A stretch of 64,000 nt of DNA from the NCBI RefSeq assembly GCF_006442815.1, contig NZ_VFVL01000007.1:147623-211622 (forward strand). The letters are read 5' to 3'. Every line of letters starts with the position of its first letter. Positions within the stretch are counted from its first letter, which is position 1. This document shows, one piece after another, positions 38,173-49,360 of the stretch. The position numbers and the translations under genes were made by a program. Source of the DNA: Mesorhizobium sp. B2-4-3. GTDB lineage: Bacteria; Pseudomonadota; Alphaproteobacteria; Rhizobiales; Rhizobiaceae. The notes beneath the pieces were generated by a model. That model saw nothing but the letters and a program-made list of their open reading frames with translations, had not been told where the DNA came from and did no database searches.

Positions 38173-39174
38173 ATGCAACTCACTCTCGACCAGGCAACAG
38201 GCCTATGCCGGATGGCGGCGCTCGGCGCCGGCGCCAACGAAGAAGCGGCGCAGTCATTGACCGCCTCGATCATCGCCGCGGAGGCCGAAGGCCTGTCGAC
38301 GGTAGGGCTGTCGCATTTCATCGATTATCTGGAAGCGCTCGAAGCCGGCCGTATCGACGGCAACGCCGATCCGGCGATCACCCGACCGGCGCTCGCCGTC
38401 TATCTTTCGGATGCGCGCGGCGGACTTGCCCATACCGGCTTCGACCGCACGATCGACGATCTGGTCAAGGCGGCAAAACTGTTCGGCGTCTCGATCTTCT
38501 CGCAGAAGAACGCCTATACGTGCGGCGCGCTCGGCTATTTCACCGGGCGGCTGGCCGAACAGGGGCTGGTGTCCTTCGCCGCCACCAACGGGCCGGCGGT
38601 GCTTGCCGGCTCAGGTTCGGTCAAGCCGGTCTATTGCACCAATCCGATGTCCTTTGCGTCGCCGGCCGCCGACGGGCCGCCGCTGGTCATCGACCAGTCG
38701 TCGAGCGCGACCGCTTTCGTCAACATCCGCAAGGCGGCCGAGGACGGCAAGAAGATCCCCGAAGGCTGGGCGCTGGATGCCAGCGGCAACCCGACCACCG
38801 ATCCGGCGGCGGCGATGAAGGGCGCCATGCTTGCCTTTGGCGGCCAGCGCGGCGCCAACATCGCCTTGATGGTCGAGGTGCTGGCCGCCGGCATTTCCGG
38901 CGCCAACTGGTCGCTCGACGCGCCCTGGTTCACCGGCGGGCAGGACAGCCCCGGCACCGGCCTGTTCGTTCTGGCCATCGAGCCCAAGCTGCTCGATCCG
39001 GATTTCGAGCAGCGTATGAAGGACCAGCTCGACCGGCTGCGGCGGCGCTACGGCGTGCATATCCCCGGCCGCTCCCGCGCCGAGGCCGCGGAGAAGGCAA
39101 AGGCGCGCGGCATCACCACGTCCAGGGCGGTGGTGCAGCGCATTTCGGAGTTCGCCGAGCGTTACTCGGCCTGA
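38173..39174 (+). CDS. Ldh family (malate/L-sulfolactate/imino-acid reductase) oxidoreductase
   Basis: A 333-aa NAD(P)-dependent enzyme of the Ldh_2 family. Landmarks are GLSTVGLSHFIDYLEAL, GGLAHTGFDRTIDDLVKAAKLFGVSIF, the NPMSFASP region and PAAAMKGAMLAFGGQRGANIALMVEVLA. Members include Delta1-piperideine-2-carboxylate/Delta1-pyrroline-2-carboxylate reductase (DpkA), which fits a basic amino-acid importer just upstream. Malate or lactate dehydrogenase activity is an alternative. The start at 38173 was chosen because upstream sequence is repeat. Confidence 0.8.
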   Translation: MQLTLDQATGLCRMAALGAGANEEAAQSLTASIIAAEAEGLSTVGLSHFIDYLEALEAGRIDGNADPAITRPALAVYLSDARGGLAHTGFDRTIDDLVKAAKLFGVSIFSQKNAYTCGALGYFTGRLAEQGLVSFAATNGPAVLAGSGSVKPVYCTNPMSFASPAADGPPLVIDQSSSATAFVNIRKAAEDGKKIPEGWALDASGNPTTDPAAAMKGAMLAFGGQRGANIALMVEVLAAGISGANWSLDAPWFTGGQDSPGTGLFVLAIEPKLLDPDFEQRMKDQLDRLRRRYGVHIPGRSRAEAAEKAKARGITTSRAVVQRISEFAERYSA

Positions 39175-39266
39175 GCAAGCCGCGCCCCGCAACGAGGGCA
39201 CGGTTTCTCTAGACGCGCGGCTGAACCTTTTCCCGCCCTGCAACGACCCATATCCGGCACCCCACG

Positions 39267-39301
39267 CCGCGAGCCGCCTGGTTGGCTCGTACGGCTCGCG
39301 G
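39267..39301 (+). other. Hairpin in 406-bp intergenic region, part of a possible small RNA
   Basis: The region 39175-39580 holds no convincing protein gene. CCGCGAGCC (39267-39275) pairs perfectly with GGCTCGCGG (39293-39301), and a strong terminator follows about 115 bp later. A small RNA of roughly 39,190-39,445, or a leader for the next gene, would explain this arrangement. I do not recognise an Rfam family. Confidence 0.35.
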
Positions 39302-39416
39302 TTGGCGGCGCCGCGCCGGGCGTTCAGGGCGGGGCGGGCGTGCTTGCTTCACGCCACCTTGATACCGTCTCAGGTCAGGCCGCCTCGTTGGACCCTGTTT
39401 CGGCGCGGACTGCCCG

Positions 39417-39441
39417 GAAAACCCCGCTTCGGCGGGGTTTT
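39417..39441 (+). terminator. Rho-independent terminator
   Basis: AAAACCCCGC, TTCG-type loop and GCGGGGTTTT form a strong stem followed by CTGTTTTCT. It ends the transcript before the NDUFA9-like gene, either from the Ldh-type gene 240 bp upstream or from a small RNA in between. Confidence 0.85.
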
Positions 39442-39580
39442 CTGTTTTCTCCAAATGCGGTGGGGGCGGCATTCCGGACAAGTTCGAAAACAAGCCGACG
39501 GCGACTTCCGGTCGCTCTTTGCCTTTGGCGAGAAACGGATTAAGAAACGGCTTCAGCCAAGCATCCGCGCGGAGCCAGTC

Positions 39581-40564
39581 ATGACCGAAATCCTGCAGAC
39601 CCCCAAGCTCGTCGTCGTCTTCGGCGGCTCGGGTTTCGTCGGTCGCCATGTCGTGCGGGCGCTCGCCAAGCGCGGCTACCGCATCCGGGTCGCCTGCCGG
39701 CGACCCGACCTTGCCGGCCATGTGCAGCCGCTCGGCAATGTCGGCCAGATCCAGCCGGTGCAGGCCAATGTGCGCGTGCGCTGGTCGGTCGACCGCGCCG
39801 TGCAGGGCGCCGACCACGTCGTCAACCTGGTCGCCATCCTGCATGAGACCGGTCGCCAGAAATTCGGCGCCGTGCACGATTTCGGCGCCCGCGCCGTCGC
39901 CGAGGCCGCACGCTCGGTCGGCGCCGGCCTCACCCAGATCTCGGCGCTCGGCGCCGATCTCAATTCGCCGTCCAACTACGCTCGCACCAAGGCGCTAGGC
40001 GAAAAGGCGGTGTTCGAGACGATAGAGGATGCCGTCATCTTCCGGCCGTCGATCAATTTCGGACCAGAGGACAGCTTCTTCAACCGCTTCGCCGGCATGG
40101 CGCGCCTGTCGCCCATCCTGCCGCTGATCGGCGGCGGGCAAACGAAATACCAGCCGGTCTATGTCGGCGATGTCGCCGAAGCGATCGCGCGCTCGGTCGA
40201 CGGCAAGGTCAAGGGCGGCCAGATCTACGAGCTCGGCGGCCCGCAGGTGCTGACCTTCAAGCAATGCATGGAAGAGCTGCTCGCGGTCATCGACCGCCGG
40301 CGGCTGCTGGTGCCGGTGCCGTGGTGGGTGGCGAACATCCAGGCGTCGATCCTGCAGCTGCTGCCCAATCCGCTCCTGACCAAGGACCAGGTGCTGCTGC
40401 TGCGCGAGCACAACGTGGTCTCGGACGAAGCCGCCAAGGCCGCCAGGACGCTTGCCGGCCTCGGCATCCAGCCGCAGGCGATCGCCACCATCCTGCCCAG
40501 CTATCTCTGGCGCTTCCGGGCCGCCGGCCAGTTCCAACAGCGCCGGCCGATCGCCGACCGTTAG
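39581..40564 (+). CDS. Complex I NDUFA9-like NAD-dependent epimerase family protein
   Basis: A 327-aa protein of the atypical SDR group. The Rossmann motif is VVVFGGSGFVGRHVVRAL at residues 10-27, and VVNLVAILHETGRQKF, SALGADLNSPSNYARTKALGEKAV and VIFRPSINFGPEDSFFNRFA are typical of the NDUFA9 subunit family found in alphaproteobacteria and mitochondria. It likely associates with NADH dehydrogenase at the membrane. The start at 39581 excludes the terminator region. Confidence 0.88.
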   Translation: MTEILQTPKLVVVFGGSGFVGRHVVRALAKRGYRIRVACRRPDLAGHVQPLGNVGQIQPVQANVRVRWSVDRAVQGADHVVNLVAILHETGRQKFGAVHDFGARAVAEAARSVGAGLTQISALGADLNSPSNYARTKALGEKAVFETIEDAVIFRPSINFGPEDSFFNRFAGMARLSPILPLIGGGQTKYQPVYVGDVAEAIARSVDGKVKGGQIYELGGPQVLTFKQCMEELLAVIDRRRLLVPVPWWVANIQASILQLLPNPLLTKDQVLLLREHNVVSDEAAKAARTLAGLGIQPQAIATILPSYLWRFRAAGQFQQRRPIADR

Positions 40565-40572
40565 AACAGTCT

Positions 40573-44692
<4,120 letters not shown>

Positions 44693-44697
44693 GCCTC

Positions 44698-44736
44698 TGT
44701 GATCTGACCGATAAGTTTCGCTGTTGACCCATAAGT
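44698..44736. repeat. Left transposon end with two TnsB-type binding boxes
   Basis: Box 1 is TGACCGATAAGT (44705-44716) within the terminal repeat and box 2 is TGACCCATAAGT (44725-44736), both in the same orientation, 20 bp apart. The stop codon of the first cargo gene starts 7 bp further in (44743), so the end is very compact. Confidence 0.9.
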
Positions 44737-44742
44737 TTTGTC

Positions 44743-46020
44743 TTAGGGACTGCCGCAGCCTTGGAAGAGAAAGCTGTCTACCATCCTCTCCCGAGTGGGT
44801 CTGAAAAGTGATGTAGTCGCGAGCAGGTCATCCATCTTGGCATTTGGTGCCCAAGGCTCGTCGACGAAGCACCAGTCGATATGGAAAAATTCGCCGTCTC
44901 GGGACATCAGGATTCCCACACCGCGCTGGGTCTTCAAGTCGTACTTTGCCGCTTCGGTGAACATCGCCACCGCGTTGTTTCGCATCCGGAGACCGTCAGC
45001 GCCCGTTGCGGGCCATTCCAGATCCAAGCTTGCGATCATGAAGGCGCAGTCCGATTTCGGGAAGGCCAACCGGAAAGGTCTAATGGCCTCCCCCCTTTTG
45101 CTGGCGCTTAAGGATTTGACGAACCTGGTCTTTACCTCGCGCCACAAGCCTCTCGGGAGACGGGCAAACTCCTCCAAGATCCTGTAGTAATCCGTGCTCC
45201 CGTCCGGGTTCACGATCCTCGAATGGAGATCCCTCATGATGAACGTGAGGTCGAATGCATCGAGGTCCTGCACGAAGGCGCTCATATTCTCCCGCAATCC
45301 AGGCTCGGGCAGGTCCTTTTCCGACAGGAACGCGACCATGATGTCCGGTTCCTCGACAACGACCCCGTCATGCTCCAGTCGCGGGAGGACGTTCTCCCGA
45401 TATTCCAAATACTGACGCACATCGTCGGGGACGCGGAGGGTTCTCAGGATCCCGAGATAGTCGTGCGCGGCCATGACATGAATGAACCCGGCTGTGGTCG
45501 AGACGTGGAATTTTGTCTTCCAGCAATCCTGAGGCAGCGAACGTCCGGCGAGGAAGACGACGATCTTCTTGATATCCTGTAAGTCGGCTCCTTTCACCAC
45601 GATCTCGTGACTCTGCCCGTTCGTGAGACGGATTTCCTCGTTCTCGGAGAGGTACCGCAATGAATCCTTGATCTGGGAAGTTGCCTTCTTGAGAACCTTC
45701 CCTTGGAACCAGCGACGTTCAACATCCGGGTCCGCGGTCTCCTGGGACCGTTCCTTAAGCTGGAACAAGAGGGCCAATGAGCCGATCTTGACGATCCCGT
45801 CCGCCAATTCGACTTGCTGCTTCGGGCGAGGGAAGAATCTCGTCTGTGAGAACGTAAATTCCTTCCAGAATGTGGTGGCGTTAAGCTGAGCGGTGAATTC
45901 TTCGAGCGTCATCCGTCCAGCATAGATTGTCGGCAGATCGAGTTGAAGGGCACGAGCGACCTGCGCCACCGAGCCAACATCATATTCATCAGCCCGCCTT
46001 CCTGTCTGTGTCGTCGACAA
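44743..46020 (-). CDS. Cargo protein of unknown function with nuclease-like motif, partner of the M41 protease
   Basis: A 425-aa protein I do not recognise by name. Residues 70-92 read VELADGIVKIGSLALLFQLKERS, giving an Asp (D74) and Q-x-K (Q87, K89) on a predicted beta strand, as in PD-(D/E)XK nuclease folds with Gln in place of Glu. The rest is mixed alpha/beta with DLEWPATGADGLRMRN and VGILMSRDGEFFHIDWCFVD near the C-terminus. Its ATG lies inside the end of the AAA+/M41 gene (32-bp overlap), so it is translated from the same mRNA and probably acts with that protease. No signal peptide or membrane segment is seen. Confidence 0.7.
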   Translation of the reverse strand: MSTTQTGRRADEYDVGSVAQVARALQLDLPTIYAGRMTLEEFTAQLNATTFWKEFTFSQTRFFPRPKQQVELADGIVKIGSLALLFQLKERSQETADPDVERRWFQGKVLKKATSQIKDSLRYLSENEEIRLTNGQSHEIVVKGADLQDIKKIVVFLAGRSLPQDCWKTKFHVSTTAGFIHVMAAHDYLGILRTLRVPDDVRQYLEYRENVLPRLEHDGVVVEEPDIMVAFLSEKDLPEPGLRENMSAFVQDLDAFDLTFIMRDLHSRIVNPDGSTDYYRILEEFARLPRGLWREVKTRFVKSLSASKRGEAIRPFRLAFPKSDCAFMIASLDLEWPATGADGLRMRNNAVAMFTEAAKYDLKTQRGVGILMSRDGEFFHIDWCFVDEPWAPNAKMDDLLATTSLFRPTRERMVDSFLFQGCGSP

Positions 46021-47947
46021 ATTTCAGCCGCGGCTGCTGCTCGATCATCTCTTTGAGGTCGGCCGCCGACAGCTTCCCCTTGGCAAGCAACGCCTCCGCG
46101 ACCCTCTCCACTTCCATCCGTTCCCTTTCGACGATCCGCTTCGCCCGCTGGAACTGCTTCACCAGCAACTTGTCGATACGGGTCTGCAGGAAACGGTCGA
46201 TCCGCAGCGCCGAGAACAGTTCCTCCTCGTCGTCGCCCGCCAGGTACGCGAAGCCATCGCCCAGACCGTAAGAGGCTTCGAAGGCCAGCGCCGAAAGCGT
46301 CGCGGTGTGGAGGTCGGACCCCCTGCCACCGCCGCCGCCTGCTGATCGCTCTCCGAGGATGACCTCCTCGGCCGCGATGCCGCCCAGCCTGACGGCGATG
46401 CCGTCGAGAAGTTGCGCGTGAGTGCGTTCCTTGATGCCCCTGTCCTTGAACAAGACCCCGCCGCCGTTCTGGAAAACCCCATCGTTCGGGACGATGGAGC
46501 ATTCGACGGAGACGGAAACGATCTCGCCGGACCGGAGCGCAAGCGCGACGATGGCGTGTCCCGCCTCATGGACAGCCGCGCGGCGACGCATTTCCGGTGG
46601 GATCGGAATGGGAGACGGCAGCTCGGCGGACAGGTCTTCGAGAACCATCTCGCGCCGTCCACGACGTGCCCGCCGCCGTGCCTGGCGGACGAGCTGCTCG
46701 AGCGAGGCGCCGTTCCAGCCTTCAGTAGCCGTGGCGATGCCGGACAGGTCCGAATCCGGAAGTTGCCCTTGGAGATGCCAACGAAGGATACCCTCGCGCG
46801 CCTTGAGGTCCGGCAATGGAAGGCGGACGTGTCTGTCGAGACGGCCGGCCCGGACGAGCGCGGCGTCCAGCTGCTCTGGGTGATTGCAGGCCCCCACCAC
46901 GATAACGCCTTCACGTCCCTCGGCGCCGTCGATGCATTCCAGCAACGCGGCCACCACCTCTGTGCTGTAGCGCGCGTTGTCACCTCGGAACTTCTCTCGG
47001 TCGCCGACGGCGTCGATCTCGTCGATGAAGACAATCGAAGGCGCGTTCTTGCGGGCTTCCTCGAAGGCGCCGCGCATGGCCTTCAACAGATCGCCGAGAT
47101 GGCCCTTCGCCTGCCAGCGGCCCAGGGAGCCGAGGACGAGGTGAGCATCGCAGGTGCGAGCGAGCGCTCCCGCGAACGTCGTCTTGCCCGTGCCGGGCGG
47201 TCCGCTCAACAAGATGCCGCGATCGACGTCGGCCCAGCTGATCCGGCCCGCTCTCCAGTCTGCGAGATCGGTCGCCAGTTCGCGCCCCCATTCGCCCGCC
47301 TCGCCGAGGCCATGCAGGTCCGCAAGCGTCGGGGCCGACAGGTCCTTCGCCCTCGGGGCGGTCGCTTCCTCCATCAGCTTGATGGCTGCGGTGACGGGCC
47401 TGCCTCGACGTAGGGTGGCGACGATGATCGGCAGCGGGACCGTTGCGATGTACTCTGCCTGCTCCTGCGAAACCGTCAGAGACAGACAGAGTCTCGCAGC
47501 GGCGATGACGTGGCGGGGCATGACGGGACCGATCTGGACGATCCCGTCGGCGGCGAGCCGGAAGCGTTCCGGCACGCCGCTGGAATCCTCCGCGACGAGA
47601 ACGATGCGTCGTTTGATGGAAAGCGCTTTCGAGAGCTCGATCTCGTCGGCGAGCTTCTTTCGGTCGGCAGTCCTTGCCGTAACCAGGGTGCCGTCGTCCC
47701 CGCCATAAATGATCGCGGGGCCGTGTGCTGCGTAGCGGGCGGCGTCCTCGTAGATGTCGATGTCGGTGCCGTCTGTGACCACAAGGCCGACGATGACGGG
47801 CTTCCCCAATCTGAACTGCGGAATGGAGCGGCATGCGCGCATGATCGAGCAGTAGGCAAGAAAGCGCGGAAAAGACTTCAGGAGCTTGCGCCGGAATTCG
47901 GCAGAGGCGCGGCTCCCGTCATCTTCGATGGTCTGGTAGCGGATCAT
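45989..47947 (-). CDS. Soluble FtsH-like AAA+ ATPase with M41 peptidase domain
   Basis: A 652-aa protein. Residues 1-240 are an unfamiliar N-terminal domain. Walker A is GPPGTGKT (249-256), Walker B IVFIDEID (305-312), and the arginine-finger region ALVRAGRLDRHVRLPLPD. The M41 zinc site is HEAGH (460-464), with a third ligand likely D545 in GRGSDLHTAT. FtsH normally begins with two membrane helices; none are present, so this is a cytosolic energy-dependent protease. I chose 47947 because GAGG lies 7 bp upstream; 47989 is the longest frame. A SOS box lies 259 bp upstream. It probably forms a two-gene cassette with the next gene. Confidence 0.85.
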   Translation of the reverse strand: MIRYQTIEDDGSRASAEFRRKLLKSFPRFLAYCSIMRACRSIPQFRLGKPVIVGLVVTDGTDIDIYEDAARYAAHGPAIIYGGDDGTLVTARTADRKKLADEIELSKALSIKRRIVLVAEDSSGVPERFRLAADGIVQIGPVMPRHVIAAARLCLSLTVSQEQAEYIATVPLPIIVATLRRGRPVTAAIKLMEEATAPRAKDLSAPTLADLHGLGEAGEWGRELATDLADWRAGRISWADVDRGILLSGPPGTGKTTFAGALARTCDAHLVLGSLGRWQAKGHLGDLLKAMRGAFEEARKNAPSIVFIDEIDAVGDREKFRGDNARYSTEVVAALLECIDGAEGREGVIVVGACNHPEQLDAALVRAGRLDRHVRLPLPDLKAREGILRWHLQGQLPDSDLSGIATATEGWNGASLEQLVRQARRRARRGRREMVLEDLSAELPSPIPIPPEMRRRAAVHEAGHAIVALALRSGEIVSVSVECSIVPNDGVFQNGGGVLFKDRGIKERTHAQLLDGIAVRLGGIAAEEVILGERSAGGGGGRGSDLHTATLSALAFEASYGLGDGFAYLAGDDEEELFSALRIDRFLQTRIDKLLVKQFQRAKRIVERERMEVERVAEALLAKGKLSAADLKEMIEQQPRLKFVDDTDRKAG

Positions 47948-48205
47948 TTCGACACCTCGGTCGTCCGTGCGGCAAGCCGGCACGGTCATGGAATTCGGAA
48001 AACTGACGGAGAAGGCGCGGTCAGGCGCCAGCAGCCGCGCATATGAGCGAGCGGATGCCTTGGGTCGTTGTCGTCTTGGATTTCCTGGAGGTGCGGGTCA
48101 CGGTCTGGTCCTCGGTCATACGCATGCGAGCGCGGCCGCCGGAGGGGCGGTCGCGAAGTCGGGTCAGCGTATGAGGGCGAGGTGCAGGTACGTGATCATG
48201 GGCGC

Positions 48206-48220
48206 GAACGTATAGTGAAC
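48206..48220 (-). promoter_or_regulatory. LexA (SOS) box GTTC-N7-GTTC
   Basis: On the minus strand the sequence is GTTC ACTATAC GTTC; on the plus strand GAAC GTATAGT GAAC followed by AAAAAG. The direct repeat GTTC-N7-GTTC is the established LexA target of alphaproteobacteria. It lies upstream of the AAA+/M41 operon, which is read on the minus strand. The 258 bp between the box and the chosen start contain no clear gene, only a possible 34-codon ORF, so a leader or a closer unannotated start is possible. Confidence 0.7.
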
Positions 48221-48317
48221 AAAAAGTTCGGCGTCAACTGGCCGGATGACGTCGATCGCGGGAGAGCTTAACCTGCGTGACGGCACTGCTGGTGGGCGAT
48301 AATCCCGCTGGTGATGC

Positions 48318-48608
48318 ATGGGCTGGCCGCCTCGTTGCCTCCCGACGATCAGCTGCAAGGCCGCCCTGAAAGACCGCGCGCAGGCTCGGCCGGACATCTC
48401 GATAGTCGATGTCCGCATGCCGGGCATGAGCGGGCTGCAGTTCCTGACGACGGCCCGCTCCCGCCGGGCTGCCGACGCCTGTGTCGCTGGCGGCCTCGCT
48501 CACGTCGTGGCCCGGGTCATGCCCGATAGAGACCTTTATCGCCCTTCCCGGAAACGCACCATGTTACCTGTGGGAACGGCTTGGTTAATGAGCGCCCTTG
48601 AACGATGA
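48318..48608 (+). pseudogene. Fragment of a FixJ/CheY-type response-regulator receiver domain
   Basis: The frame contains ISIVDVRMPGMSGLQFLTTARS, which matches the phosphoacceptor segment of receiver domains (Asp in VDVRMPG). Sequence before it lacks the acidic pocket residues and sequence after it does not continue as a receiver. It is probably a decayed remnant carried within the element or left by an earlier insertion. No complete gene can be supported in 47,950-48,615. Confidence 0.45.
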
Positions 48609-48619
48609 AAGGAAGGAAT

Positions 48620-49357
48620 TCACATCTTAGGGGATAGAGCCGTGCGCTGTTCGGAGTAGTTGGCGAGCCAGTATTGGAGGATATTCTGCACGACAGTCGC
48701 TTTGTCGGAGATCTGATTGTTGGCATTGACGATATCGATTCTTCCACTCCGCATTACATAGGGATTGCCTTTGGGGTCGTTGAGGCTGACCTCGATGAAG
48801 TTCCAATATCGGCCGTCGGTGAAGATGCCGCGCAGGAACGGAGGCAGGAACGGTTTCTTCTTCCCGCTGAGCTGAACCAGCGTAAGCAGCTCGGAAAGCA
48901 GCTGCCATTGTCCATTCTCTCGCGTGGCATTGTCGGGTTTCAGCAAGTCCTTCTTGGCTTCGATGACGATCGAAGGGAAATAGATCGGCACCTTCTTCGC
49001 GGAGTCGATCGAGGAAATGAGATAATCGAGGCGCCCGTGACCGAGGCGTGCCGGATCGGCCGAGATGTTGTACTCGGTGGTAACGATGGCATTGCGGGAA
49101 GCGCCTATGAGCGCTTCGGCAATGAACAGGTCAATGAAGATCCGGCGCGCTGCTTCGGACTGGTCGAGATTGAAGCGGCTGCGGACGTTGTCGAGCTGTG
49201 CCCGGAAATGCCCGAGGTCATGCGTCCCCTGCCCCTTCGGCTCGGTGGCGGGCAGGAACTCTAGGCGACCGCTGTTATAGCCCAGTCCCGTAAACGCGGT
49301 GCCAATCAGGTTCTGGCTTGGGACAGTATTGTCGAAGTCGCTGAAGGCGACGCTCAT
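48620..49357 (-). CDS. PD-(D/E)XK nuclease-like cargo protein
   Basis: A 245-aa protein of unknown family. A restriction-enzyme-like core is visible as HGRLDYLISS (D111) and SIVIEAKKDL (E133, K135), with an earlier Glu (E81) in a helix IDLFIAEALIGA. This is the arrangement of PD-(D/E)XK nucleases. C-terminal sequence includes FLRGIFTDGRYWNFIEVSL and SDKATVVQNILQYWL. It lies 3 bp after the MACPF/GON gene on the minus strand, so both belong to one transcript. It could be the nuclease arm of the cassette or a type II-like restriction enzyme without a methylase. Confidence 0.65.
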   Translation of the reverse strand: MSVAFSDFDNTVPSQNLIGTAFTGLGYNSGRLEFLPATEPKGQGTHDLGHFRAQLDNVRSRFNLDQSEAARRIFIDLFIAEALIGASRNAIVTTEYNISADPARLGHGRLDYLISSIDSAKKVPIYFPSIVIEAKKDLLKPDNATRENGQWQLLSELLTLVQLSGKKKPFLPPFLRGIFTDGRYWNFIEVSLNDPKGNPYVMRSGRIDIVNANNQISDKATVVQNILQYWLANYSEQRTALSPKM

Positions 49358-49360
49358 GGC

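Noticed and set aside
45989..47947. Host housekeeping FtsH
   Set aside because: No transmembrane helices, an unrelated N-terminal domain and position within the transposon.
47967..48271. Short plus-strand frames upstream of the AAA+/M41 gene
   Set aside because: Low-complexity, no ribosome sites, and they cross the SOS box; more likely leader DNA.
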